Position numbers and translations under genes: made by a program. A stretch of DNA of 39,797 nt from a bacterium (GTDB lineage: Bacteria; Desulfobacterota; S145-22), in the NCBI GenBank assembly GCA_026986155.1, contig JALSPC010000101.1, forward strand, positions 1 through 39,797, read 5' to 3'. This document shows positions 8,505-16,392 of this stretch, piece after piece. The notes beneath the pieces are model-generated. The model had not been told where the DNA came from and ran no database searches. It saw nothing but the letters and a program-made list of their open reading frames with translations. Within the stretch, counting starts at the first letter, position 1, and each line of letters opens with the position of its first letter.

Positions 8505-9503
8505 ATGAATGAAAAAGGTAACCCAAAACTCTCCGTCGTCATCCCAATGAAAAACGAGGCCGTCAATATCGCCCCGCTTTTCCGCCGGCTCTTTCCCATT
8601 CTTAACGCCCTGAAAATCTCTTTCGAGGTCATCTGCATCGATGACGGCTCCACGGATGAAACGTTTTCCACCCTGAGGCAACACCAGGAGTCCCACCCGG
8701 AGCTCGTCATCCTCGCCTTCGCCCGTAACTTCGGCCAGCACGCCGCCGTGATGGCAGGTTTTGAACATGCCGCGGGGGAATGGATCATCACCATGGACGC
8801 GGATCTCCAAAATCCCCCGGAGGAAATCCCCAAACTGGTCGCCGCCTTCGAAGCGGGACACGACCTGGTGGGAACCTACCGAGAGGGACGGCAGGACCCC
8901 TTCTTCCGGCGCTTCGCCTCCGACTTGGTCAACCGGATGACCCGCAAGATTTCCGGTGTCTCTATCCAGGATTTTGGCTGTATGCTCCGGGGCTACACGC
9001 GGGACATCGCCAAGCAGCTCGCCCGGCAGAAAGACTACCGAATCTTTATTCCGGCCCTCGCCACGCTTTTCGCCAAGGACCCGGTGGAGATCCCCGTCTC
9101 CCACGCCCCGAGAACGGCAGGGGAATCCAAGTATTCCTTCATGAAACTTCTCAGCCTGCAACTGGACCTGATGACGAGCCTTTCTCTCGCCCCCCTGCGT
9201 TTCCTTTTCTTCACGGGGTCCATCATCGCCATCCTGGGCATCTCCTTTGGGTTACTCCTGATTCTTCTCCGGATTATCCTGGGCCCCGCGTGGGCCGCCC
9301 AGGGCATCTTCACCCTGTTCGCCATCTTATTTATCCTAATTGGGGGACAGTTCATCGCCTTCGGACTGCTGGGGGAATATATCGGACGCATCTTCAAGGA
9401 GGTCCGCGGGCATCCCAGTTACGTCATCAGGGAAACCTGCCGGGGGAACAGGGAAAATCTGCTGTCCCATGAATCCCATCAAAAGAACGGGAGCCTCACA
9501 TGA
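8505..9503 (+). CDS. arnC: undecaprenyl-phosphate sugar transferase, ArnC-like GT2
   Basis: A 332-residue GT-A glycosyltransferase that should attach a 4-formamido-pentose (or related sugar) from its UDP form to undecaprenyl phosphate on the cytoplasmic face. Visible are the nucleotide-binding IDDGSTDET (about 45-53), the metal-binding TMDADLQNPPEE (about 93-104), and the acceptor region RTAGESKYSF (about 204-213). Two strongly hydrophobic helices follow (about 231-257 and 265-290). The wording MTRKISGVSIQDFGCMLRGY (about 145-164) is close to ArnC. The length fits the family (about 320). Its stop overlaps the start of the ArnA-like gene (ATGA). GtrB or DPM-type transferases are the alternatives, made less likely by the neighbours. 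Confidence 0.85.
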   Translation: MNEKGNPKLSVVIPMKNEAVNIAPLFRRLFPILNALKISFEVICIDDGSTDETFSTLRQHQESHPELVILAFARNFGQHAAVMAGFEHAAGEWIITMDADLQNPPEEIPKLVAAFEAGHDLVGTYREGRQDPFFRRFASDLVNRMTRKISGVSIQDFGCMLRGYTRDIAKQLARQKDYRIFIPALATLFAKDPVEIPVSHAPRTAGESKYSFMKLLSLQLDLMTSLSLAPLRFLFFTGSIIAILGISFGLLLILLRIILGPAWAAQGIFTLFAILFILIGGQFIAFGLLGEYIGRIFKEVRGHPSYVIRETCRGNRENLLSHESHQKNGSLT

Positions 9504-10549
9504 AAATTCTCATCCTGGGTGTAAACGGATTCATTGGAAGCAACCTGACCCGAAGAATCCTCGACGGGACCGAGTGGGAACTCTACGGCATGGACCTTTC
9601 CAGCGACAAACTGGGAACCCTGCTCGAGCATCCCCGCTTTCACTTCCTGGAAGGGGATATCGCCATCAACCGGGAATGGATTGAATACCATATCAAAAAA
9701 TGCGATGTCTGCCTGCCCCTGGTGGCCATCGCCACCCCGGCCACTTACATGAAGGACCCTCTCACCGTCTTTGAGCTCGATTTCGAGGAAAACCTACGTG
9801 TCATCCGCCAGTGCGTGAAATACGCCACCCGTGTCATCTTCCCTTCCACCTCTGAGGTTTACGGAATGTGCCCGGACGCGCGTTTCTCGGAATCCACGAG
9901 CCCCCTCGTTTACGGCCCCATCCAAAAACAACGCTGGATCTACGCCTGCGCGAAACAGCTCCTCGACCGAGTCATCTGGGCCTACGGGCGGGACAGGGGG
10001 CTGTCGTTTACATTGATTCGTCCCTTCAACTGGATCGGGCCCGGGCTGGACCGGATCGATGCCCCTAAGGAAGGAAGCTCCCGCGTGGTCACACAGTTTT
10101 TAGGTCACCTCCTCCGGGAGGAACCCATCCGCCTCGTCAATGGGGGAAAACAGCGCCGGAGTTTTACCTTTATCGACGACGGTATCGACGCCCTCATGAA
10201 GATCATAGCCAACGAGAACGGGACCTGTGACGGGCAGATATTCAACCTGGGCAATCCCGCCAACGACCTTTCCATCCGGGAGCTGGCCGAGCGGATGATT
10301 ACGATCCTCCGGGAGTTCCCGCCGCTTCGGGATAAGGCGGAAAGGGCACGAATCGAGGAGATCCCGGCGGAGGCATACTACGGGAAGGAATACGACGACA
10401 TGCAGCACCGCGTTCCGGACATCACCCGGGCCAGGGAACTTCTGAAGTGGGAGCCAAAAACCGACATCGACGAGGCCTTGAGAAAAACCATCCAGTTTTA
10501 CAGCGGCATCAGTAACCACCGGGCCGCGGAAGAACTTGGAAGCCTTTAA
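9500..10549 (+). CDS. ArnA-type UDP-glucuronate oxidative decarboxylase (dehydrogenase domain only)
   Basis: A 349-residue cytoplasmic NAD-dependent SDR enzyme closely resembling the C-terminal half of E. coli ArnA, which turns UDP-glucuronate into UDP-4-keto-pentose. Seen: GVNGFIGSNL nucleotide-binding loop (about 8-17), CDVCLPLVAIATPATYMKDP (about 72-91), PSTSEVYGM with the Ser-Glu pair needed for decarboxylation (about 115-123), catalytic Tyr and Lys in WIYACAKQLL (about 146-155), and the Arg of GGKQRRSF (about 215-222). The N-terminal formyltransferase domain of ArnA is absent. This is a stand-alone domain, and the gene start is fixed by overlap with arnC. It is followed 6 bases later by the ArnD-like gene. 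Confidence 0.88.
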   Translation: MKILILGVNGFIGSNLTRRILDGTEWELYGMDLSSDKLGTLLEHPRFHFLEGDIAINREWIEYHIKKCDVCLPLVAIATPATYMKDPLTVFELDFEENLRVIRQCVKYATRVIFPSTSEVYGMCPDARFSESTSPLVYGPIQKQRWIYACAKQLLDRVIWAYGRDRGLSFTLIRPFNWIGPGLDRIDAPKEGSSRVVTQFLGHLLREEPIRLVNGGKQRRSFTFIDDGIDALMKIIANENGTCDGQIFNLGNPANDLSIRELAERMITILREFPPLRDKAERARIEEIPAEAYYGKEYDDMQHRVPDITRARELLKWEPKTDIDEALRKTIQFYSGISNHRAAEELGSL

Positions 10550-10555
10550 CTAATC

Positions 10556-11467
10556 GTGTCAGAAAAGCGCCTCCTCGCCCTCAAGGTTGACGTTGACACC
10601 CACGACGGGATGCGGGACGGGGTTCCCCGCCTGCTTGAAATCTTCCGCCGTGAAGGGGTCCGGGCAACCTTTTTCCTCTCTTTCGGGCCGGACAACGCCG
10701 GCAAGGCCGTTTATAACCTTTTCAGAGAAAAAGGCTTCTTCAAAAAGATGCTCAAGACCCGCGCCCCGAGCCTTTACGGACTCCGGACTGTTCTGTCGGG
10801 AACCCTGCTGCCCGCGCGCCCCATCGCCACGAAGTTCCCTAACCTGGTCCGGCAAATCGAGGCGGAGGGACACGAATGCGAGATCCACGCGTGGGATCAC
10901 CGTTTCTGGCAGGACCACATCGAAGCCCTGTCATTCGATGCGATAAAGGACCAATTCCTGAAAGCGATAACCGCCTACCGCGGGATTCTTTCTCATCCCG
11001 CCCGGGCCGTGGCGGCCCCTTCCTGGAAAATCACGGACACCGTCATCGCCACGGAAACGGTCATGGGAATCGAATATGCCAGCGACCTCCGCGACGGCCC
11101 TCCCTGCTTCCTCCGGTCGAAAAACGGCACGCGCTCTCCCCTCCAGATCCCTACCACCGGTCCCTGCCTGGAGGAGCTCCTGACCCTTGGAATCACCCGA
11201 GAGAGGGATTGGGTCTCCCGGATCCTCGATGCCGCCGGGAAGGCCCCCTTTCCCGTCCTCGCGCTTCACGCCGAGGTGGAGGGCGGACCCTACGCGCGTT
11301 TCCTGACACGGCTCCTTAAAGAAATAAAAAAGGGGCCTTATGAAATCGTCCCCTTAGGCAACATCGCCGAAACCCTTCTGACGGAAAAAGAGAGAATTCC
11401 CACCCGCCGGCTCACCCGCATCACACTCCCCGGACGGGCGGGGTGGGTCTCGAGTTCCACCCCATGA
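10556..11467 (+). CDS. arnD: ArnD-like polysaccharide deacetylase-fold deformylase
   Basis: A 303-residue enzyme that should remove the formyl group from 4-deoxy-4-formamido-L-arabinose-phosphoundecaprenol before transfer. Metal-binding and catalytic motifs of this NodB-related fold are present: VDVDTHDGMRDGVPRLLEI (about 12-30), HECEIHAWDHRFWQDH (about 104-119), AVAAPSWKITD (about 149-159) and LHAEVEGGPY (about 239-248). They parallel E. coli ArnD closely, including SLYG and GPDN phrases. The start is GTG at 10556, six bases after the ArnA-like stop. Upstream ribosome-site matches are poor, so translation may depend on coupling. Its substrate presupposes a formyltransferase, which is not encoded in this window. 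Confidence 0.87.
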   Translation: MSEKRLLALKVDVDTHDGMRDGVPRLLEIFRREGVRATFFLSFGPDNAGKAVYNLFREKGFFKKMLKTRAPSLYGLRTVLSGTLLPARPIATKFPNLVRQIEAEGHECEIHAWDHRFWQDHIEALSFDAIKDQFLKAITAYRGILSHPARAVAAPSWKITDTVIATETVMGIEYASDLRDGPPCFLRSKNGTRSPLQIPTTGPCLEELLTLGITRERDWVSRILDAAGKAPFPVLALHAEVEGGPYARFLTRLLKEIKKGPYEIVPLGNIAETLLTEKERIPTRRLTRITLPGRAGWVSSSTP

Positions 11468-11610
11468 ATTCGGCAAGATTCGATTTCCGTCACGCCCGCC
11501 TCACCTCCCGGCAGTCTTTTGCCATGAGACACGTGCGAGACAGGAAGGGAAAGAGAAGAGAGCGGAAGGGGTTTCCCCCTCGCTTCGGCGTATCAGGAGA
11601 CAACGAATAG
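11464..11610 (+). CDS. possible 48-residue basic small protein (doubtful)
   Basis: An open frame starts in an ATGA overlap with the arnD stop and ends with TAG directly before the ATG of the second GT39 gene. It therefore fills the gap exactly. The product is rich in Arg and Lys (phrases DRKGKRRERKGF) with no membrane segment or recognisable motif. A short GGGGTTTCCCC palindrome lies inside it (about 11568-11578). The exact fit is suggestive, but composition alone could produce it. Treat as a leader or translational bridge candidate rather than an established gene. Confidence 0.25.
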   Translation: MNSARFDFRHARLTSRQSFAMRHVRDRKGKRRERKGFPPRFGVSGDNE

Positions 11611-13308
11611 ATGGCATCGCGTGCGAAAAGATTCCCGATCCCGTTAATACACCTGACCATCTTGATCACCCTGGGAAGCGCCTTGCTCTTCTACAATCTG
11701 GGAAGCAGGCCCCTGGGCGGTTCCGAAGGCCGCTGGGGAGAGGTCGCCAAGGAGATGCTGGCAACCCGTGACTGGATCGTCCCGAGGATCAACGCGGTTC
11801 CCTACCGGGACAAGCCGGTCGGTTCCTACTGGCTCATCGTCTTGGCAAGTCTTCCAGGGCGCCGCGTGACGGAATGGAGCACGCGCTTGCCCTCGGCGGC
11901 TGCCACGCTCTTCAGTATCCTGCTCCTCTACTTCATCGCGCGGGCCTTCTGGGGACCGAAACCGGCCTTTCTTTCCGCCCTCGTTTTTATGACTACCTTT
12001 CCTCTCCTCCGCTGGAGCCGAACCGCTAACGCGGACGCCCTGACCCTCGGGGGCACGCTCGCCTGTATCACCCTTTTCGCGAAAAACAGGGACGATCCCG
12101 AAAGGGGAACCTGGCTCTATCCCTTCTTCATCATCGCGGGTGTCACAAGCCTCATGAAGGGGCTGCTCGGGTTCGTTCTGCCCTCCCTGGGCGTATTTCT
12201 CTACCTCCTGGCAAGAAACCGCCGCATCTTCCTGAATAAAAGGTTCCTCCGCCATCTCGTCTCCGCCTTCACGGCGGGCCTGGTTCTTTTTCTCATCCCC
12301 TTCCTCCTGGACTATGGGACCACCCATTCGGAGATGTCCTTCTACCTGCTGTTCAAGGAAAACATTGTCCGCTTCTTTCACCCCTTCGATCACACGGCCC
12401 CCTTCTTCTACTACTTTTATTACATCTTCATCACCCTTTCCCCCTGGATCCTCTTCCTCCCCTTCCTGGCTTGGACTCTGTGGAAAAACGGTATCCGGCG
12501 TGACGAGGGAACCTTCTTCTTCTTCCTCTGGTTCGCGGCCCTCTTCACGTTCTTCACCCTTTCGGGCTCAAAGCGAGGATACTACATTCTCCCCGTTATC
12601 GCGCCTTTCAGCGCCCTCCTCGGCGCCGCCATCTCGCGAACCCTCTCTTCCAGCACCCACTCGCGGGCCGAATCGCTTCTCTGGCTTCTCCCTGGCCTCG
12701 TCTCCACGGCGGGCGGGATCGTCTTGATGGGGTTGCTTCTCTTTTTCCCCCGCCTGTTTACACCCCACATTCCCCGCGAAACCTATCCCTACCTGTATCT
12801 CGTCGCCCTTTGTTTCTTTCTCGCGGGCGTTAGCCTGGCAACAACTTGGAAACAAAGATTTTCAAGTTCTTTCGCCATTATTTTTTCAGGATTTTTCCTG
12901 ATGCAAAGCATCTTTTTTGCCGTCATCGTTCCAACAACTAAAAAAAGGACCTCTTTCAAGACGTTCTGCCAGAAGGTCAATATTCTCACGAAGGGCAAGA
13001 AACTCGGTGTCTTCCGTTCAGCGGACCGAAGTGTCCTCTATTATTACCTGGAGGATTCTCCTCCCTTTCCCTGTTTGCAAACCCCGCTCTCCGCGAGGGA
13101 ATTTCTCACCTTCCACCGCGATGCATACCTTCTGGTACAGGGGGAAGACGACCTGCGCAGTCTTAAACTTCACCGTTTCAAAATCGTTCTCAAGGAAACG
13201 CGGAAAGATTCCAAAGGGTTTTTCCTCGTCACCCTTCCTAATAGGCGAAACCGGTCTCGCAGAAATCCTCAAATGCCTCTTCGCTGTGCCAACCTGGATA
13301 TCCCATAA
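11611..13308 (+). CDS. GT39 family glycosyltransferase, ArnT-like (second copy)
   Basis: A 565-residue multi-spanning membrane protein of the same family as the gene at 6654 but clearly diverged. The catalytic-loop region reads GSRPLGGSEGRWGEVAKEML (about 30-49). It has SEGR where the first copy has DEPR, and keeps an acidic residue for the active site. INAVPYRDKPVGSYWL (about 60-75) follows. About a dozen hydrophobic segments are followed by a C-terminal soluble domain of roughly 110 residues. A GGAGAC sequence lies before the ATG. It is the last gene of the Arn-like cluster. Two such enzymes in one cluster suggest two acceptors or two donor sugars. No terminator is evident after it. Confidence 0.82.
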   Translation: MASRAKRFPIPLIHLTILITLGSALLFYNLGSRPLGGSEGRWGEVAKEMLATRDWIVPRINAVPYRDKPVGSYWLIVLASLPGRRVTEWSTRLPSAAATLFSILLLYFIARAFWGPKPAFLSALVFMTTFPLLRWSRTANADALTLGGTLACITLFAKNRDDPERGTWLYPFFIIAGVTSLMKGLLGFVLPSLGVFLYLLARNRRIFLNKRFLRHLVSAFTAGLVLFLIPFLLDYGTTHSEMSFYLLFKENIVRFFHPFDHTAPFFYYFYYIFITLSPWILFLPFLAWTLWKNGIRRDEGTFFFFLWFAALFTFFTLSGSKRGYYILPVIAPFSALLGAAISRTLSSSTHSRAESLLWLLPGLVSTAGGIVLMGLLLFFPRLFTPHIPRETYPYLYLVALCFFLAGVSLATTWKQRFSSSFAIIFSGFFLMQSIFFAVIVPTTKKRTSFKTFCQKVNILTKGKKLGVFRSADRSVLYYYLEDSPPFPCLQTPLSAREFLTFHRDAYLLVQGEDDLRSLKLHRFKIVLKETRKDSKGFFLVTLPNRRNRSRRNPQMPLRCANLDIP

Positions 13309-13392
13309 AAACCACCACAAAGTAACCTTTTGAAATTATAGCAGATACTGCCTCGGCACAACGAGAATAAGTCCCGATAGGCCACGCGCCGC

Positions 13393-13518
13393 GCGGAGAA
13401 GAAGATCGAGATCTTTCGCGAGAAGTATTAATGGCGATCGGGAATTGAGGCGATCTATTCCGCTCTGGATCGTCTGAAAGGATTCAAGTGGTTGAGATAC
13501 AGAGGTATTGACGAGTGA
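13393..13518 (+). pseudogene. C-terminal scrap of a DDE transposase
   Basis: In one plus-strand frame the bases read AEKKIEIFREKY, stop, WRSGIEAIYSALDRLKGF and KWLRYRGIDE, stop. The phrase YRWRSGIEA...SxLDRxxGxKxLRxRG is typical of the end of several transposases (final catalytic Glu region). An internal TAA at 13429 and the absence of the preceding domain show it is decayed. It lies in the gap between the Arn-like cluster and the tmRNA gene. The family cannot be named with confidence. Confidence 0.5.
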
Positions 13519-13632
13519 TGATGAGTGTTTCCGCCGCGTTGGCGCGTGCCGGGAACGGCTGAAAAACCAGTCGGATGGGCAGTGGGTCTGAAAAGATGTG
13601 AAACGGGCGCAAACCCTTTGAAAATAAGGGGA

Positions 13633-13687
13633 AATAGAAAACCCGTCGTCCCGGAGAAGACCTGCGGAGAGACGGGTTGTCTTTTTT
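13633..13687. terminator. bidirectional Rho-independent terminator beside ssrA
   Basis: Arms AACCCGTC (13640-13647) and GACGGGTT (13671-13678) form an 8-bp stem. On the plus strand it is followed by GTCTTTTTT. On the minus strand it is followed by TTTCTATTT. It lies 14 bases beyond the CCA end of tmRNA and is the natural terminator for ssrA, possibly serving the Arn-like cluster from the other side. Confidence 0.7.
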
Positions 13688-13691
13688 CAAA

Positions 13692-14046
13692 TGGTGGAGG
13701 CGGCGGGAATCGAACCCGCGTCCGAGAGTCTTCGGCATGAGCGTCTACATGCTTATCCGTCCTACTCTATTCACCGATCAATTGCCGGTCGGCAGGCACC
13801 TTGATCGGTATAGCCTGAAAATCTTAGCCGCTTTCCGTCAGGCAGCGGAAAACGGAGCAACCTGTCTCGATGACGCCTCGTCAGGGTGTGACAGGTAGAC
13901 ACCCTGGGAGACGTGGCGGTCAACTAAGCCGCCAGAGCGTACTCAAAATCGTTCGCATTTGTGTTTATTTCCACCAGATTACGGGCTGGCAGACCCCGAC
14001 ATGCGACCCATGCCTCAACTACTCCCGTCGAGCCCTTTTCGCCCCC
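13692..14046 (-). ncRNA. ssrA: transfer-messenger RNA (tmRNA)
   Basis: The 355-base RNA rescues stalled ribosomes together with SmpB and tags the unfinished protein. The 5' end GGGGGCG (14046-14040) pairs with CGCCTCC next to the encoded ACCA at the 3' end (13692). The T-arm GGTTCGATTCCCGCC is complete. The tag frame, read on the minus strand from 13956, is GCG AAC GAT TTT GAG TAC GCT CTG GCG GCT TAG, giving ANDFEYALAA. It ends at 13924. The 5' 28 bases are also the end of the smpB coding region on the same strand. A terminator lies just downstream. Confidence 0.96.
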
Positions 14047-14507
14047 AGGAGAGCACGCTGTGCCTCACGCTCCATGGTCTTGCGACGGAGCGTTTCCCGC
14101 TTGTCAAAAAGCCTTTTGCCCTTGGCGAGGGCCAATTCCACTTTTACCTTACCACGTTTAAAATATAAGCGCAACGGGACGAGGGTCAAGCCCTTTTCCT
14201 TAATTTTTCCAAGGAGTTTCCGAATCTCTTGCCTTTTGAGGAGGAGCTTTCGGTCCCTTAGGGGAGCATGGTTGTTGTAGTTGGCGAAGGGATAGGGGCT
14301 GATATGCGTGCCGATGAGAAAGACCTCACCGTTTTTGATGCGCGCGTAGCTGTCCTTGAGGTTGGCCTTTCCCATCCGGAGGGATTTTACCTCCGTCCCC
14401 CTCAGGGCGATCCCCGCCTCTATGGTCTCGATGATCTCGTAGTCGTGCCGCGCCTTCTTGTTCTGGCAGATAACCTTGATATCATCCCTGTTTTCTTGTT
14501 TCCCCAT
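14019..14507 (-). CDS. smpB: SsrA-binding protein SmpB
   Basis: A 162-residue RNA-binding protein that escorts tmRNA into stalled ribosomes. Motifs include [10 protein letters not shown] (about 13-22), [13 protein letters not shown] (about 30-42), the oligonucleotide-binding phrase [13 protein letters not shown] (about 58-70) and the C-terminal tail [13 protein letters not shown] region needed for decoding-site entry. The start is taken as ATG 14507, since upstream residues do not resemble the family. The ribosome site is weak. The final eight residues GAKRARRE, an extension beyond the usual end, are encoded by bases 14045-14022, which also form the 5' end of tmRNA. The stop (14021-14019) lies inside the tmRNA gene. 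Confidence 0.95.
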   Translation of the reverse strand: MGKQENRDDIKVICQNKKARHDYEIIETIEAGIALRGTEVKSLRMGKANLKDSYARIKNGEVFLIGTHISPYPFANYNNHAPLRDRKLLLKRQEIRKLLGKIKEKGLTLVPLRLYFKRGKVKVELALAKGKRLFDKRETLRRKTMEREAQRALLGAKRARRE

Positions 14508-14563
14508 GTCATCGTAATCATAGCACACGGGATAACAAAAACGAATCACGGCCGACCCTCAAA

Positions 14564-14592
14564 TTGACAAATCCCCGGGCAAGGGGTATGAA
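14564..14592 (+). promoter_or_regulatory. sigma70-like promoter for the 14628-20232 gene chain
   Basis: TTGACA (14564-14569), a 17-base spacer and TATGAA (14587-14592) place the start near 14599, about 28 bases before the first ATG. The -35 region reads TTGACAAATCC, shared with two other promoters in the window. Confidence 0.6.
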
Positions 14593-14627
14593 ATAACCAT
14601 CTCGCAAATAATGACAGGGGGTGGATT

Positions 14628-15287
14628 ATGAAGATCAAGTGGTATGGTCACGCCTCGTTTCTCATCACGTCCGACGACGGCGTCAAGATTATCACGGACC
14701 CGTATGAACCTGGGGCCTACGACGGCGGCATCGCCTACAAACCCATCGAGGACGCGGCGGATATCGTGACGGTTTCCCACGACCACGCGGATCACAACTA
14801 CGTGCAGGGGATCAAGGGGAATCCGGCCGTGGTCAAGGGACCGGGAAGCCATGAAGCGGGGGGTATTTCCTTCAAAGGATACGCCACGTTCCATGACCCA
14901 TCTGAAGGGGCGGAGCGGGGCGAGAATACCATGTTTGTTTTCACCGTGGACGGGGTGACGGTCTGTCACGCGGGGGATCTGGGACACGTGCTGAAGGCGG
15001 CCGACGCCGAGGCCCTGGGGTCCATCGATGTCCTCCTGTTGCCCATCGGGGGGGTCTTCACGCTCGACCCGGGGGAGGCCACCGAGGTCATGAACCTCTT
15101 GAAGCCGAAGGTTCTTATTCCCATGCACTTCAAGACCCCGGCTTGCGGGTTTCCCATCGCGGACGTGGCGGAATTCCTGGAAGGAAAATCGTCGGTCGAG
15201 AGGGTCGGCACACCCGAGATTTCCCTGTCAAAAGACAGTCTACCCCATCCCATCCATGTCGCGGTCCTGGAGGCCGCGAACCTGTGA
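14628..15287 (+). CDS. metallo-beta-lactamase-fold hydrolase (UPF0173-like)
   Basis: A 219-residue cytoplasmic predicted metal-dependent hydrolase. It opens with MKIKWYGHASFLI and carries the metal motif SHDHADHN (about 50-57, the HxHxDH signature), then further ligands in FHDP (about 88-91), CHAGDLGH (about 112-119) and IPMHFKT near the end (about 163-169). These features match the L-ascorbate-6-phosphate-lactonase-like/UPF0173 branch, whose natural substrates are mostly unknown. GGGGGTGG lies a few bases before the ATG. It is first in a seven-gene chain, and its stop overlaps or nearly touches hpt. Confidence 0.88.
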   Translation: MKIKWYGHASFLITSDDGVKIITDPYEPGAYDGGIAYKPIEDAADIVTVSHDHADHNYVQGIKGNPAVVKGPGSHEAGGISFKGYATFHDPSEGAERGENTMFVFTVDGVTVCHAGDLGHVLKAADAEALGSIDVLLLPIGGVFTLDPGEATEVMNLLKPKVLIPMHFKTPACGFPIADVAEFLEGKSSVERVGTPEISLSKDSLPHPIHVAVLEAANL

Positions 15288-15295
15288 AGGCGGCG

Positions 15296-15817
15296 ATGCA
15301 CGAGCTGAGGCTCCTCTTCAGCGAGGAGGAGATCGCCAAGAGGGTCGCGGAACTGGGCAGGCAAATCACCGAGGATTACAAGGAAGAGCCTATCTACGTC
15401 TGCTGCATCCTGAAAGGGGCCTTCATGTTCACCGCGGATCTCATCCGTCATATCGACTGCCCCGTGCGGGTGGACTTCATCCGGCTTGCCAGTTACGGCA
15501 GTTCGACAAGCACCTCGGGCGAGGTGAAGATCACCAAGGACGTGGAGCTTCCGTTCAAGGATTGCCATGTCCTCATCGTGGAGGACATCGTAGATACGGG
15601 GTTCACGCTCGAATTCCTCGTCAACCGCCTCAAGCTGCACGAACCCAAGTCGGTAAAGATATGCGCCCTGATGGACAAACGCGCCCGGCGGGAGGTGGAG
15701 GTTCCCGTGGATTACATCGGTTTTTCTTTCGATGACGGGTTCGTGGTGGGTTACGGGGTCGACTACGCGGAGTATTACCGCGATCTTCCGGGTATCTATA
15801 TCGTCGAGAATCCATGA
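15296..15817 (+). CDS. hpt: hypoxanthine phosphoribosyltransferase
   Basis: A 173-residue cytoplasmic purine-salvage enzyme joining hypoxanthine (or guanine) to PRPP. The PRPP-binding motif VLIVEDIVDTGFTL is clear (about 92-105), as are CCILKGAFMF (about 36-45), the flexible loop SYGSST (about 66-71) and ALMDKRARR (about 123-131). The start is placed at ATG 15296 with AAGGCGG just upstream. A GTG at 15284 that overlaps the previous stop (GTGA) would add four residues. Its stop overlaps the next gene by ATGA. It stands in an operon with two inosine-related genes, endonuclease V and tadA. Confidence 0.92.
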   Translation: MHELRLLFSEEEIAKRVAELGRQITEDYKEEPIYVCCILKGAFMFTADLIRHIDCPVRVDFIRLASYGSSTSTSGEVKITKDVELPFKDCHVLIVEDIVDTGFTLEFLVNRLKLHEPKSVKICALMDKRARREVEVPVDYIGFSFDDGFVVGYGVDYAEYYRDLPGIYIVENP

Positions 15818-16392
15818 AACGGAAATCACGCAAAGGACGCCTGACGGGTTGGATCCTTATCCTCCTGATGGGCGTCTTTCTCGTCGCTCCCCGGGGGGGA
15901 TGCGACACATGCAAGATTCATCTTCTCACGGGCGGCGAATATTTCTATGCTTTGAGGGACGCCATCGATAACGCCCGGCATTCTATTTTCCTGGCTATCT
16001 ATCTCTTCAAGACCAGCCGATACCCCACCAACCGCGCCACGGGTATCTTGAACGCCCTTTTAAGCGCAGCAAAGCGGGGAGTGGATATCACTGTTCTCAT
16101 GGAGCACAACGACGATCCCGAGAGTTTCATCAACGTGGAAAACGCCAAAACGGGCCGGCGGCTCGCCGACGCGGGTGCCAAGGTCTTCTGGGACCGCCTG
16201 GACCGGAAACTCCACATCAAGGCGGTGGTTATCGACCACCACGTGGTTTTCCTCGGAAGCCACAACCTGACCCACAGCGCGATGAAGTATAACCAGGAGA
16301 TGTCGCTCATGCTGAACGACGCGCGTATCGCCAACGAAATCATCAAGAAGATTTCCCGTTTTCCCAAAACGCCCTTCCGACGAACGCCGTGA
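15814..16392 (+). CDS. phospholipase D-like (HKD) exported protein
   Basis: A 192-residue protein with an N-terminal hydrophobic segment after a basic start (about residues 11-26), so it is exported or anchored facing the periplasm. The PLD-type domain has one catalytic motif: LHIKAVVIDHHVVFLGSHN (about 131-149), giving His, Lys, Asp and the GSHN tail. One-motif members usually dimerise and act as nucleases (Nuc type) or phosphodiesterases. The earlier phrase ARHSIFLAIYLFKT (about 54-67) also fits. Both flanking joins are overlaps (ATGA with hpt, GTGA with the next lipoprotein gene). The substrate is unknown: DNA/RNA or lipid are both possible. Confidence 0.85.
   Translation: MKRKSRKGRLTGWILILLMGVFLVAPRGGCDTCKIHLLTGGEYFYALRDAIDNARHSIFLAIYLFKTSRYPTNRATGILNALLSAAKRGVDITVLMEHNDDPESFINVENAKTGRRLADAGAKVFWDRLDRKLHIKAVVIDHHVVFLGSHNLTHSAMKYNQEMSLMLNDARIANEIIKKISRFPKTPFRRTP

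Noticed and set aside
13692-13730. tRNA-like T-arm and CCA end suggesting an ordinary tRNA gene
   Set aside because: The 5' acceptor half lies 350 bases away with a tag reading frame between, so this is tmRNA.
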